Assembly (NCBI GenBank): GCA_913045325.1
Contig: CAJWPZ010000007.1
Location: forward strand, 1-64,000
Reading direction: 5' to 3'
Length of the DNA: 64,000 nt
Source of the DNA: an uncultured Flavobacteriaceae bacterium
GTDB lineage: Bacteria > Bacteroidota > Bacteroidia > Flavobacteriales > Flavobacteriaceae
In this document: in pieces, positions 55,501 to 64,000 of the stretch
Position numbering within the stretch: the first letter of the stretch is position 1
How the letters are laid out: each line of letters starts with the position of its first letter
The notes under the pieces: model-generated
Told to the model about the DNA's origin: nothing
Database searches by the model: none
Seen by the model: only the letters and a program-made list of their open reading frames with translations
Made by a program: the position numbers and the translations under genes

Positions 55501-57192
55501 ATGCAACTTTCTGAACTAGAAATCATTCGTAGAGAAAAACTAAGCCAATTAAGAGCCTTGGGTATCAACCCATATCCAGCAGATCTATATCCTGTAGATC
55601 ATACCAGTAAAGCTATTAAAGAGCAGTACCAAGAAGGTAAAAAAGTGATTATTGCTGGAAGATTGATGCGTAAAAAAATACAAGGAAAAGCTTCTTTTGC
55701 TGAAATACAAGATAGCCAAGGAAGAATACAAGTGTACTTTAACAGGGACGAAATTTGCCCTGGTGAAGATAAAATGAAATACAACGAGCTGTTTAAAAAA
55801 TTACTAGATCTTGGAGATTTTATAGGTGTTGAAGGAGAATTGTTTACCACACAAGTAGGAGAGATTACCGTTTTGGTTAAAGATTTTAAGTTATTAAGCA
55901 AAGCATTAAAACCATTGCCTTTACCAAAAACAGACAGCCAAGGAAATACCTATGATGAGTTTATTGATCCAGAAATGCGCTACAGACAGCGCTATGCAGA
56001 TTTGGTTGTAAACCCAAAGGTAAAAGAGGTTTTTGTAAAAAGAACAAAGCTCTTTACAGCCATGCGTGACTTTTTTAACAATAGTGGTTATTTTGAGGTA
56101 GAAACACCCATTTTACAGTCTATACCGGGAGGTGCTGCGGCAAGACCATTTCAAACACATCATAATTCTCTTGACATTCCTATGTATATGAGAATTGCCT
56201 GTGAGTTGTATCTAAAAAAATTAATTGTTGGTGGGTTTGACGGGGTGTATGAATTTGCAAAAACCTTCAGAAACGAAGGTATGGATAGAACTCACAATCC
56301 TGAGTTTACCATGATGGAGATTTATGTGGCCTATAAAGATTACAATTGGATGATGGATTTCACAGAGGAGCTATTAGAGTATTGTGCCACTCAGGTAAAC
56401 GGAAGTTCAAAAACGGTGTTTGGTGATCATGAAATTAATTTTAAAGCTCCGTATGCAAGAGTAACCATGACAGATGCCATTAAACATTTTACTGGCTTTG
56501 ATATTTCTGGAAAAACAGAAAATGAAATTAGAGAAGCTGCCAAAGCTATGGGTATTGAGGTAGACAATGCTATGGGTAAAGGAAAACTAATAGATGAAAT
56601 TTTTGGCCAGAAATGTGAAGCTAATTATATACAACCTACCTTTATTACAGACTATCCAAAAGAGATGAGCCCCTTAACCAAAGAACACCGCTCTAACCCA
56701 GAACTTACAGAGCGCTTTGAATTAATTATATGCGGTAAAGAATTGGCCAACGCCTATTCTGAGCTTAACGACCCTATAGATCAAAGAGAACGTTTTGAGG
56801 ATCAAGTAAAACTAGCTGGCCGAGGTGATGATGAGGCTACAGAATTTATTGACCAGGATTTTTTAAGAGCATTAGAGTATGGAATGCCCCCAACCTCTGG
56901 TATGGGAATTGGTATGGATCGCTTGATTATGTTTTTAACCAATAATGCCTCTATACAAGAAGTGTTGTTTTTCCCTCAAATGAAACCAGAGCAGAAACAA
57001 GTTGCCATGAGTGAGGATGAAAAAGCTGTTTTTAATATACTAAAGGGCGCATCTCCCAAAGATTTAAATACACTAAAAGAGCAATCTGGGCTAAGCAACA
57101 AAAAGTGGGACAAAACCATAAAGGGCCTCACAAAAAATAACTTGGTAAAAGTTGAGAAGACTCCAGAGGGATTGTTGGTTACTATGGCCTAA
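55501..57192 (+). CDS. lysS: Lysine-tRNA ligase (class II) with C-terminal extension
   Basis: Class II synthetase with an N-terminal OB-fold anticodon domain (about 55-150) and catalytic core (motif 2 KTFRNEGMDRTHNPEFTMME in part; motif 3 GMGIGMDR). The core ends near residue 495. About 65 further residues (ISMSEDEKAVFNIL-like helix, then LSNKKWDKTIKGLTKNN) look like a small winged-helix domain. Such a tail seems common in Flavobacteriia and its purpose is unknown. Total 563 residues. Confidence 0.95.
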   Translation: MQLSELEIIRREKLSQLRALGINPYPADLYPVDHTSKAIKEQYQEGKKVIIAGRLMRKKIQGKASFAEIQDSQGRIQVYFNRDEICPGEDKMKYNELFKKLLDLGDFIGVEGELFTTQVGEITVLVKDFKLLSKALKPLPLPKTDSQGNTYDEFIDPEMRYRQRYADLVVNPKVKEVFVKRTKLFTAMRDFFNNSGYFEVETPILQSIPGGAAARPFQTHHNSLDIPMYMRIACELYLKKLIVGGFDGVYEFAKTFRNEGMDRTHNPEFTMMEIYVAYKDYNWMMDFTEELLEYCATQVNGSSKTVFGDHEINFKAPYARVTMTDAIKHFTGFDISGKTENEIREAAKAMGIEVDNAMGKGKLIDEIFGQKCEANYIQPTFITDYPKEMSPLTKEHRSNPELTERFELIICGKELANAYSELNDPIDQRERFEDQVKLAGRGDDEATEFIDQDFLRALEYGMPPTSGMGIGMDRLIMFLTNNASIQEVLFFPQMKPEQKQVAMSEDEKAVFNILKGASPKDLNTLKEQSGLSNKKWDKTIKGLTKNNLVKVEKTPEGLLVTMA

Positions 57193-57216
57193 ACTATTTT
57201 ACACAGTAGTACTAAA

Positions 57217-58089
57217 ATGAAAAAATATATAGACGCTTTTATCGATGCTTTTTTTGGGACCTTAGACTGGACCTGGAACTCTATTGTCTTTGAAGTGCCT
57301 TTTTACACGAATTATTTTTGGGGTCTTATTGCAATTTCTTTGGTAGTCTGGGGGCTAGAAATTGCTTTTCCTTGGCGTAAAAACCAAGCAGTGTTTAGAC
57401 AAGATTTTTGGTTGGATGGATTTTACATGTTTTTTAATTTCTTTATTTTTTCTATTGTAATAGAGGGGGTGTATGAGGTGTTAAAACTGTCATTCACCAG
57501 CATTAATGTTGATGAAAAAAGTCTTGCCCTTATTGATATTTCACAGTGGGCAGCTGTTATACAATTGTTGGTGTTTTTTGTTGTGCTAGATTTTGTACAA
57601 TGGCTCACACACATAACTTTACACAAATACCCTCTGCTTTGGAGATTTCATAAAGTCCACCATAGTGTAAAACAAATGGGCTTTGCTTCTCATTTAAGAT
57701 ACCACTGGATGGAAAACATACTCTATAAGCCTCTTAAAACTTTTGGTGTAATGATCCTGGGAGGTTTTGAACCTCAACAGGCATTTATTATTCATTTTAT
57801 TACCATTGCAATTGGGCATTTTAACCATGCAAATATTAAAATTACTTGGGGGCCGTTAAAGTATATTTTCAACAACCCTGTAATGCACTTATACCATCAC
57901 GCTAGTGAGGTCCCTAAGGGAAGGCGTGGAGTAAATTACGCCATTAGCCTGAGTCTTTGGGATTACCTGTTTAAAACCAATTACATCCCCGAAGACAGTG
58001 GCGATGTAGCACTTGGCTTTAAGGGGGATGCTAGCTTCCCTAAAGATTTTGTTGGTCAAAACACTTATGGGTTTAAAAAAGACCAATAA
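57217..58089 (+). CDS. Sterol desaturase / fatty acid hydroxylase family protein
   Basis: A 290-residue polytopic membrane protein with the di-iron His clusters HKYPLLWRFHKVHHS, HFNHANI and VMHLYHHAS. It begins 24 bp after lysS, so it is probably cotranscribed. Family members hydroxylate or desaturate lipids; the exact substrate is unknown. Confidence 0.9.
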   Translation: MKKYIDAFIDAFFGTLDWTWNSIVFEVPFYTNYFWGLIAISLVVWGLEIAFPWRKNQAVFRQDFWLDGFYMFFNFFIFSIVIEGVYEVLKLSFTSINVDEKSLALIDISQWAAVIQLLVFFVVLDFVQWLTHITLHKYPLLWRFHKVHHSVKQMGFASHLRYHWMENILYKPLKTFGVMILGGFEPQQAFIIHFITIAIGHFNHANIKITWGPLKYIFNNPVMHLYHHASEVPKGRRGVNYAISLSLWDYLFKTNYIPEDSGDVALGFKGDASFPKDFVGQNTYGFKKDQ

Positions 58090-58242
58090 CAATTCTTCAA
58101 AACAATACCCTGCTTCCAAACAAATTAGCAGGTATCGTAAAAAAATAGCCCCTTAATAGGATATATATGTTTTTTGGCTTAATTATTGGTTTATTGTATT
58201 GAAATTATATACTTTAGTGGCCCATATTATAAACATACAATC

Positions 58243-58590
58243 ATGAAAAATTTACTAAAAATTATAGCAATTGCTGCAGTATTTGTTTTAGGTACACAAA
58301 ACACAACAGCACAGTCATTAACGGTTAACCAAGACAGACCAGAGACTATTGCAAAACAAAAAACTGCTGAGCTGAGTAAAGCTTTAGGACTTGACGGAAC
58401 ACAGCAACGTTATATCTTTAGAGCCCTTACAGCAAATGAGGTAGATACAAGAAAAAACGTAGATGGTCAAGATGCAAATAGCCCAGAGGTAATTGCATAC
58501 AAAACAAAATTTGCAGCATCTCTAGAAAGAGCCATGAAAAAGACACTTACCCCAGAGCAGTTCAGTGCCTGGAAAGCGATGCAAAAATAA
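58243..58590 (+). CDS. Small exported protein of unknown function
   Basis: A 115-residue protein with a signal peptide (KNLLKIIAIAAVFVLGTQNTTAQ) and a helical, charged mature part rich in Gln, Lys and Ala (LGLDGTQQRYIFRALTANEV, then LTPEQFSAWKAMQK). This resembles small helical proteins of the LTXXQ/Spy sort in overall pattern, but the call is not secure. An upstream ATG at 58186 is rejected because the signal peptide starts at 58243. Confidence 0.75.
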   Translation: MKNLLKIIAIAAVFVLGTQNTTAQSLTVNQDRPETIAKQKTAELSKALGLDGTQQRYIFRALTANEVDTRKNVDGQDANSPEVIAYKTKFAASLERAMKKTLTPEQFSAWKAMQK

Positions 58591-58611
58591 TACGTATTGT
58601 TTCAATACAAT

Positions 58612-58646
58612 TAAAAAGTCCTACTTGTTAAATTAGGACTTTTTTT
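58612..58646. terminator. Bidirectional terminator between the small exported protein and hemL genes
   Basis: AAAAAGTCCTA pairs with TAGGACTTTTT, flanked by A and T runs. It sits against the hemL stop and serves both converging genes. Confidence 0.8.
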
Positions 58647-59937
58647 ATGCCAATAATTTTGCTGCATGATCTGCAGCAGCTATGGTTTGATCCAAATCTT
58701 TATAGGTGAGGGCATCTGTTAAAAACCAAGTTTCATAGGCACTAGGAGCTATATAAATACCCTGGTCTAACATGCCGTGAAAAAAGGTATTGAACTTCCC
58801 ATTTGATGCGGCCCCTGCTGCGGTCTTAAAATCTGTAACAGGAGTCTGGCTAAAATGTACAGAGATCATAGATTGCTCTCTGTTGATGGTATGAGCAATG
58901 TCTCTTCTAGTAAATACCTCTGTGAGTCCTTTATGTAAATAGGCTGTTTTTTGATCTAAAGAAGTGAAAATTTCAGGATTCTGGTTAAGCTCACTCAGCA
59001 TTGCAAAACCAGCTGCCATAGCAAGAGGATTACCGCTCAAAGTACCTGCTTGATAAACAGGGCCCAAAGGAGCTAAATAACTCATAATAGCGGTATTGGC
59101 TGCAAAGGCGCCCACAGGCAAGCCTCCACCGATTACTTTACCAAAAGTAACAATATCTGCCCGTACATTTTTAAGTTCTTGCACACCACCCGGGGCAAGC
59201 CTAAAGCCGGTCATGACCTCATCAAAAATCAATAATATTTGATGGGCATCACAAAGCGCTCTTAGTCCTTCCAAAAATCCTGGAGCTGGAGAAATACAAC
59301 CCATATTACCTGCAACAGGTTCTATAATAATACACGCAATTTGGCCGAGATTTTGGGCTACAATTTCTTCTACATGATGTAAGTCATTATACCTAGCAAG
59401 TAAGGTGTCTTTTGCAGTTCCCTTAGTAACTCCAGGGCTGTTTGGGCTTCCAAAAGTAACGGCGCCACTTCCTGCTTGTATTAAAAAAGAATCACTGTGG
59501 CCATGATAACACCCTGCAAACTTTATTATTTTATCTTTATTGGTATATCCTCTTGCCAAACGCACAGCGCTCATACAAGCCTCTGTACCGCTGTTAACAA
59601 ACCGAATCATTTCTATATTTGGAACCATAGATATTGCCAAGTCGGCAATTTGGGTCTCTATTTGAGTGGGCATTCCAAAACTAGTTCCAAGCTGTGCCTT
59701 ATCTATAATAGCATTTACAACAGGCTCATAGGCATGTCCCAAAATCATGGGGCCCCATGAGTTGATATAATCTATAAGACGGTTGCCATCTGCATCATAT
59801 AAATAAGCACCTTTGGCCTTTTCAACAAAAATAGGTTCACCACCCACGGCTTTAAACGCGCGCACTGGAGAGTTAACCCCTCCTGGAATTACCTTTTGTG
59901 CTTCTGCAAAAAGAGCACTACTTCTTTTGTATATCAT
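58645..59937 (-). CDS. hemL: Glutamate-1-semialdehyde 2,1-aminomutase
   Basis: Makes 5-aminolevulinate in the C5 haem pathway. PLP Lys267 is in TFGKVIGGG, and FDEVMTGFR and [10 protein letters not shown] are family motifs. The 430-residue length is normal. It lies 3 bp after the glucosaminidase stop on the same strand, so they share a transcript. Confidence 0.96.
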   Translation of the reverse strand: MIYKRSSALFAEAQKVIPGGVNSPVRAFKAVGGEPIFVEKAKGAYLYDADGNRLIDYINSWGPMILGHAYEPVVNAIIDKAQLGTSFGMPTQIETQIADLAISMVPNIEMIRFVNSGTEACMSAVRLARGYTNKDKIIKFAGCYHGHSDSFLIQAGSGAVTFGSPNSPGVTKGTAKDTLLARYNDLHHVEEIVAQNLGQIACIIIEPVAGNMGCISPAPGFLEGLRALCDAHQILLIFDEVMTGFRLAPGGVQELKNVRADIVTFGKVIGGGLPVGAFAANTAIMSYLAPLGPVYQAGTLSGNPLAMAAGFAMLSELNQNPEIFTSLDQKTAYLHKGLTEVFTRRDIAHTINREQSMISVHFSQTPVTDFKTAAGAASNGKFNTFFHGMLDQGIYIAPSAYETWFLTDALTYKDLDQTIAAADHAAKLLA

Positions 59938-59940
59938 TTA

Positions 59941-60759
59941 CTATTTTTTTGAGCCTTTTAAATACAACTCTTGCCCTATAGACAAAGTAGTATCTTTTAA
60001 ATTATTATAGCTTTTTAAATCTTCTACCGAAATATCAAACCTTCTTGAAATACTATACAATGTATCTCCTTTGGAAACAGTGTATGTTTTTAAAGATGTA
60101 TTGTCTGGTTTGTTGTTCGATTTTCTCTTACTTCTTTTTGAGCCTAGGGCTTGTTTGTCATAATCTTGAAGTTGGTATCTCTCAATTATACTAATTAGTT
60201 TGTTGGGATATTTTGGATCTGTAGCATATCCTGCCTTTTTTAAACCCCTGGCCCAGCCTTTGTAATCTTTTTTGGACAAGTCAAACAAAAAACTGTACCT
60301 GCCTCTTGTTGTTAGAAACAAAGAGTGATCTCTGTAAGAGTATTTTGCATCTACATACTTTCTAAAGCATTCTTGATCCTTATCATCATCATGATGTACA
60401 TAATCACCCTGCCAACCCCTGTGACACTTGATGCCAAAATGGTTGTTTGCCTTTACACTCAAGGTGCCTCTGCCCGCGCCACTCTCCAAAATCCCTTGCG
60501 CTAGGGTAATACTGGCAGGAATACCGTATTGTTTCATCTCCTGCATTGCTATTTCACTAAATTGATTAATATACTCTTCAACTACATTGGTGTAACTTTT
60601 TACAGCCACTGGTGCAGTTGCAACTGATTGTTGAGCTTCACTAGTACTACTTTGAGAAACAGTATGGACATCAGGTGTAGAGACGGTGTTTTTTTTTGCC
60701 CTACAGCTAGACAGTAAAACAAGACAAATAACACACACTATTGTGATTTTGTGATTCAT
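59941..60759 (-). CDS. Glucosaminidase lipoprotein with a LysM domain
   Basis: A 272-residue lipoprotein with lipobox LSSC (Cys19), so it is envelope-anchored. A FlgJ-type glucosaminidase domain (about 55-195) has the catalytic Glu in QGILESGAGRGTL and the later HFGIKCH; a C-terminal LysM repeat follows (YTVSKGDTLYSISRRF...LSIGQELYL). It would cut peptidoglycan glycan strands. The ATG at 60759 is used; another at 60768 overlaps the ACC-deaminase-like stop by 8 nt and is also possible. Confidence 0.92.
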   Translation of the reverse strand: MNHKITIVCVICLVLLSSCRAKKNTVSTPDVHTVSQSSTSEAQQSVATAPVAVKSYTNVVEEYINQFSEIAMQEMKQYGIPASITLAQGILESGAGRGTLSVKANNHFGIKCHRGWQGDYVHHDDDKDQECFRKYVDAKYSYRDHSLFLTTRGRYSFLFDLSKKDYKGWARGLKKAGYATDPKYPNKLISIIERYQLQDYDKQALGSKRSKRKSNNKPDNTSLKTYTVSKGDTLYSISRRFDISVEDLKSYNNLKDTTLSIGQELYLKGSKK

Positions 60760-60760
60760 A

Positions 60761-61654
60761 TTATACATTAATTTGGGGTAAATTCTTTTTTTTCAGTTTT
60801 AGGTTCATACCAGATACACCTTGCATTCCGCCGGTATGTAGTGCTAAAATACGGCTATTTTTCTTGAAATAATCTTTTTTAATAAGATCAAAAACACCAT
60901 AAAGTAATTTGCCTGTGTATACAGGATCTAGACCAATACCATGGGTATGTTTAAAGGTGTTTATAAACTCAATTAATGTGGTATCTACCTTAGCATACCC
61001 ACCAAAACAATAGGCATCTGTAATGCTATAATTTGTGTTGGAAGTGTATTTTGAAACTACCTGGTCTTGAAATGTCCCTTTGAGAGCAGAAAACCCAATG
61101 GCATTTTGATGCTCCTTTAATGAAGACACAACACCCGCCAGGGTGCCGCCCGTACCCGTGCAAAGACAGATATAATCATACTGAGCGTCCTTTGGTGTTA
61201 GAATTTCTGTACATCCTTTTACAGCCAAGTCATTGGTGCCCCCCTCAGGGACCGCATAAAAATCACCATAGCTATCGTGCAGGGTTTTTAAAAATGCTGG
61301 CGTATGCTTCAAAGCGTATTGCGCTCTAGAAACAAATACTAGGTGCATCCCTTGCTGCTTTGCATAGCGTAATGTTGGATTTTGCTCATACACCCCTGCT
61401 AACTCCTCTCCTCTTATAACGCCAATAGTTTTAAGATTGTTTAATTTTCCTGCAGCTGCTACCGCAGCGATATGATTTGAGTAGGCACCTCCAAAAGTTA
61501 GCATGCATTTTTGAGAACTCTTCAACACATGTGCAATGGTGTACTTTAATTTTCTAAACTTGTTACCTGATATAATAGGGTGTAAAAGGTCTTCTCTTTT
61601 TATAGCTAAGCTAACATCACGCCCAAGAAAAGAAACATCTATTATTTGATTCAT
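60761..61654 (-). CDS. ACC deaminase / D-cysteine desulfhydrase-like PLP enzyme
   Basis: A 297-residue fold-type II PLP protein. SGNKFRKLKYTI carries the PLP Lys (Lys32), and GGAYSNHIAAVAAAG and GTGGTLAG are phosphate loop regions. The substrate could be 1-aminocyclopropane-1-carboxylate or D-cysteine; sequence alone does not settle it. Its stop overlaps or abuts the glucosaminidase start, so the three genes (this, glucosaminidase, hemL) form an operon. Confidence 0.88.
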   Translation of the reverse strand: MNQIIDVSFLGRDVSLAIKREDLLHPIISGNKFRKLKYTIAHVLKSSQKCMLTFGGAYSNHIAAVAAAGKLNNLKTIGVIRGEELAGVYEQNPTLRYAKQQGMHLVFVSRAQYALKHTPAFLKTLHDSYGDFYAVPEGGTNDLAVKGCTEILTPKDAQYDYICLCTGTGGTLAGVVSSLKEHQNAIGFSALKGTFQDQVVSKYTSNTNYSITDAYCFGGYAKVDTTLIEFINTFKHTHGIGLDPVYTGKLLYGVFDLIKKDYFKKNSRILALHTGGMQGVSGMNLKLKKKNLPQINV

Positions 61655-61806
61655 TTTGAAATAGCTAAACCCTTTTTAAAGAAAAATATATGGCAAATTT
61701 ACAAAACATGAGAGTATCTAGTTTATTTTTAACACCCAAAGCAACAAATTTTATTGCAAAAGAAAATCAAGCTACTTATACTGCCAACTTTGCGTATTTT
61801 TGTTAG

Positions 61807-61974
61807 GTGTTATTTCCCAAGAAAAAAATAGAACTAGAAGAAGGAGACTTCTACCTCACGCCAGAGGGTTATAAATGCTTTACAGCACAATACCACCTTA
61901 AAAGAACTTATTGTTGTGAGAGTGGTTGCCGTCATTGCCCCTATGGTTTTAATAAAAAAACAAATACACAATAG
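61807..61974 (+). CDS. DUF5522 family protein, GTG start
   Basis: A 55-residue protein: a GTG start directly after an in-frame TAG, then ELEEGDFYLTPEGYKCFTAQYHLKR and CCESGCRHCPYGF. The four-Cys pattern CCxxxCxxC is the DUF5522 signature and probably binds metal. The GTG is the only start available after the TAG. A TATTTTTG promoter-like element at 61796-61803 sits just upstream, so the message may have almost no leader. The function is unknown. It is followed closely by hutU. Confidence 0.8.
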   Translation: MLFPKKKIELEEGDFYLTPEGYKCFTAQYHLKRTYCCESGCRHCPYGFNKKTNTQ

Positions 61975-62025
61975 TAGATAGCCCTGAACATCTATCTATA
62001 AATGCAAACTATCAAAAAAAGCACC

Positions 62026-64000
62026 ATGACCTTTAAAGAAGAAATACTAGCTGGAATACCTAATGAATTGCCTCTCAAAAAAGCGTACGACCTTGAAGTA
62101 AACCATGCCCCAAAAAGAAAAAAAATACTCTCTCCAGAAGAAGAAACTCTAGCATATCGCAACGCATTGCGTTATTTTGATCCTAAACATCACGCTACGC
62201 TCCTACCAGAGTTTAAGCATGAACTAGAAACATACGGGCGTATTTATATGCACCGCTTTAAACCCGATCACAAAATTTACGCAAGGCCAATACAACAGTA
62301 TCCTGGTGTTTGCAACCAGGCAAAGGCGATCATGCTTATGATACAAAACAACCTGGATCATGCTGTTGCACAGCACCCTGATGAGTTAATTACCTATGGT
62401 GGTAATGGAGGGGTATTCTCAAACTGGGCACAGTACCGCTTGGTGATGCAATACCTAGCCCAAATGACAGACCAGCAAACATTGGCAATTTACTCTGGGC
62501 ACCCTATGGGTTTATTTCCTTCTCATAGTGATGCCCCAAGAGTGGTTGTAACCAACGGAATGATGATACCCAATTACTCTAAGGCAGATGACTGGGAAAA
62601 ATTTAACGCCCTTGGTGTTACCCAATATGGCCAAATGACAGCAGGCAGCTATATGTATATTGGGCCACAAGGTATTGTACACGGCACAACCATTACAGTG
62701 CTAAACGGTTTTAGAAAAATTAAAAAATCTCCCAAAGGAGGATTATTTGTAACCTCTGGCCTTGGAGGTATGAGTGGTGCTCAACCAAAGGCAGGAAACA
62801 TAGCAGGTTGTGTTACTGTTTGTGGAGAAATAAATAAAAAAGCCACAAAAACAAGACACGAGCAAGGATGGGTAGATGAGGTGATTAGTGATCTTGACCA
62901 ACTTGCCAAGAGAGTGAAAGAGGCCTTAGAGGCTAAACAAGCAGTTTCTATAGCTTGGGATGGAAATATTGTTGATGTCTGGGAACATTTTGACAAAGAA
63001 AACATCCATATAGATTTAGGGAGTGATCAAACCTCACTGCACAATCCATGGGCTGGAGGGTACTACCCAATGGGATTAACCTATGAGCAATCTAACCAGA
63101 TGATGGCAGACAATCCTGCTTTATTTAAACAAAAAATACAAGAAACACTTAAACGCCACGTGGCGGCAATAAACAAACATACCGCAAAAGGAACCTACTT
63201 TTTTGATTACGGAAATGCCTTTTTACTTGAAGCCTCTAGAGCAGGTGCAGACATCATGGCAGAGAACAACATAGATTTTAAATACTCAAGTTATGTTCAA
63301 GACATTATGGGGCCTATGTGCTTTGATTATGGATTTGGACCTTTTAGATGGGTTTGCGGTTCTGGAAAACCAGAAGATTTAGCAAAAACAGATGCTATTG
63401 CCTGTCAAGTACTAGAAGAAATCATGAAAGATGCTCCTTCTCAGGTGCAACAGCAAATGGCAGATAACATACAATGGATTAAAGGCGCACAACAAAACAA
63501 ACTTGTAGTGGGCTCACAAGCAAGAATTTTATATGCAGACTCAGAAGGAAGAATGAAAATAGCCAGTGCTTTTAATAAAGCAATTAAAGAGGGCCATCTT
63601 GATACAATTATCTTAGGGCGAGATCATCACGATGTGAGCGGTACAGATTCTCCATACAGAGAAACTAGTAATATTTATGACGGGAGTCGCTTCACGGCAG
63701 ATATGGCAATTCAAAATGTAATTGGAGATAGTTTTAGGGGTGCAACCTGGGTAAGCATACACAATGGTGGTGGTGTTGGCTGGGGTGAGGTGATTAATGG
63801 CGGCTTCGGTATGGTTCTTGATGGTAGTAGTGATGCACAAAGACGACTAGAAAACATGCTCTTTTGGGATGTTAACAATGGTATAGCGAGACGTAGTTGG
63901 GCAAGAAATAAGGAAGCAGTATTTGCTATTAAAAGAGAAATGAAACGCAACCCAAATCTCAAAGTAACACTTCCAAATTTTGTAGATGATGCACTTTTAA
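62026..64000 (+). CDS. hutU: Urocanate hydratase, partial (runs off the window)
   Basis: The frame has more than 650 codons and is open to the last base of the window. It opens MTFKEEILAGIPNEL at 62026, which matches the family start in Bacteroidota; an in-frame ATG at 62002 would add eight residues. Motifs include LITYGGNGGVFSNWAQY, GLFPSH, NYSKADDWEKF, TAGSYMYIGPQGIVHG and SGLGGMSGAQPKAGN in part. The enzyme converts urocanate to imidazolone propionate, using NAD+ as a bound cofactor, in histidine breakdown. The rest of a hut cluster should follow to the right. Confidence 0.93.
   Translation, partial: MTFKEEILAGIPNELPLKKAYDLEVNHAPKRKKILSPEEETLAYRNALRYFDPKHHATLLPEFKHELETYGRIYMHRFKPDHKIYARPIQQYPGVCNQAKAIMLMIQNNLDHAVAQHPDELITYGGNGGVFSNWAQYRLVMQYLAQMTDQQTLAIYSGHPMGLFPSHSDAPRVVVTNGMMIPNYSKADDWEKFNALGVTQYGQMTAGSYMYIGPQGIVHGTTITVLNGFRKIKKSPKGGLFVTSGLGGMSGAQPKAGNIAGCVTVCGEINKKATKTRHEQGWVDEVISDLDQLAKRVKEALEAKQAVSIAWDGNIVDVWEHFDKENIHIDLGSDQTSLHNPWAGGYYPMGLTYEQSNQMMADNPALFKQKIQETLKRHVAAINKHTAKGTYFFDYGNAFLLEASRAGADIMAENNIDFKYSSYVQDIMGPMCFDYGFGPFRWVCGSGKPEDLAKTDAIACQVLEEIMKDAPSQVQQQMADNIQWIKGAQQNKLVVGSQARILYADSEGRMKIASAFNKAIKEGHLDTIILGRDHHDVSGTDSPYRETSNIYDGSRFTADMAIQNVIGDSFRGATWVSIHNGGGVGWGEVINGGFGMVLDGSSDAQRRLENMLFWDVNNGIARRSWARNKEAVFAIKREMKRNPNLKVTLPNFVDDALL

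Noticed and set aside
61690-61806. A 38-codon frame ahead of the DUF5522 gene as an independent gene
   Set aside because: The product has no features, and the frame is short enough to arise by chance. It is kept only as part of the finding on the GTG start.
1-64000. CRISPR arrays, insertion sequences, integrases or phage genes
   Set aside because: No regular spaced repeats, transposase motifs or terminal inverted repeats with target duplications were seen; the only duplication of note is the rlmN remnant.

Overview
The window is a stretch of a low-GC Bacteroidota chromosome, almost certainly from the family Flavobacteriaceae. The evidence is the gene content: gliding genes gldB and gldC, cargo proteins with type IX secretion (T9SS) C-terminal domains, a KDO8P-type DAHP synthase fused to chorismate mutase, and a 738-residue FtsZ. 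Promoters of the Bacteroidota form (TTG, about 19 bp, TAnnTTTG) occur and Shine-Dalgarno sites are scarce. I see no insertion sequence, prophage, integrase or CRISPR array.

Left third (277-16938, almost all minus strand): a tRNA-Arg, a GatB/YqeY protein, then the complete division and cell wall (dcw) cluster. In transcription order it is mraZ, rsmH, ftsL, ftsI, murE, mraY, murD, ftsW, murG, murC, ftsQ, ftsA, ftsZ, ending at a strong terminator. Upstream of mraZ lie three copies of GTGG(T/G)AAA spaced exactly 10 bp apart, a clear MraZ operator. Several junctions overlap. murE and ftsI start with GTG, and murG has no ATG, GTG or TTG ahead of its essential glycine-rich loop, so ATT is the likely start.

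Middle (17131-37817): an alpha/beta hydrolase, EngB, a small CxxC protein, GldC and GldB, NadE, a LuxR-type regulator whose phospho-acceptor Asp is Glu, a DnaG primase without its zinc ligands, a polyprenyl synthase, and a three-part phosphodiesterase/TPR/sulfotransferase protein. The last is preceded by an overlapping 50-residue gene and is divergent from a T9SS surface protein. A second T9SS protein gene follows, separated from the first by an internally deleted, diverged remnant of rlmN; intact rlmN is next. After that come a secreted trypsin-like protease, queA, and an aroA / small membrane protein / MazG-like / dtd / rsgA series.

Right third (37834-64000): aroG-chorismate mutase behind a leader that ends in a terminator hairpin 10 bp before the start codon; a lipoprotein plus PagL-like outer membrane protein pair; a threonine dehydratase-like enzyme; an OsmC protein; metK behind a SAM-II riboswitch; CIA30, GSCFA, alaS, an M23 peptidase, MerR, a fasciclin lipoprotein, rnhB, a large unknown lipoprotein, lipB, a Pmp3-type peptide, lysS, a fatty acid hydroxylase, hemL, a glucosaminidase, an ACC deaminase-like enzyme, a DUF5522 protein and the start of hutU, which runs off the window.

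Most of the window is housekeeping. The points most worth a second look are the murG start, the rlmN remnant between two T9SS cargo genes, the phosphodiesterase/TPR/sulfotransferase fusion with its small partner, the aroG leader, the SAM-II leader with a large insert, and the degenerate DnaG and response-regulator sites.
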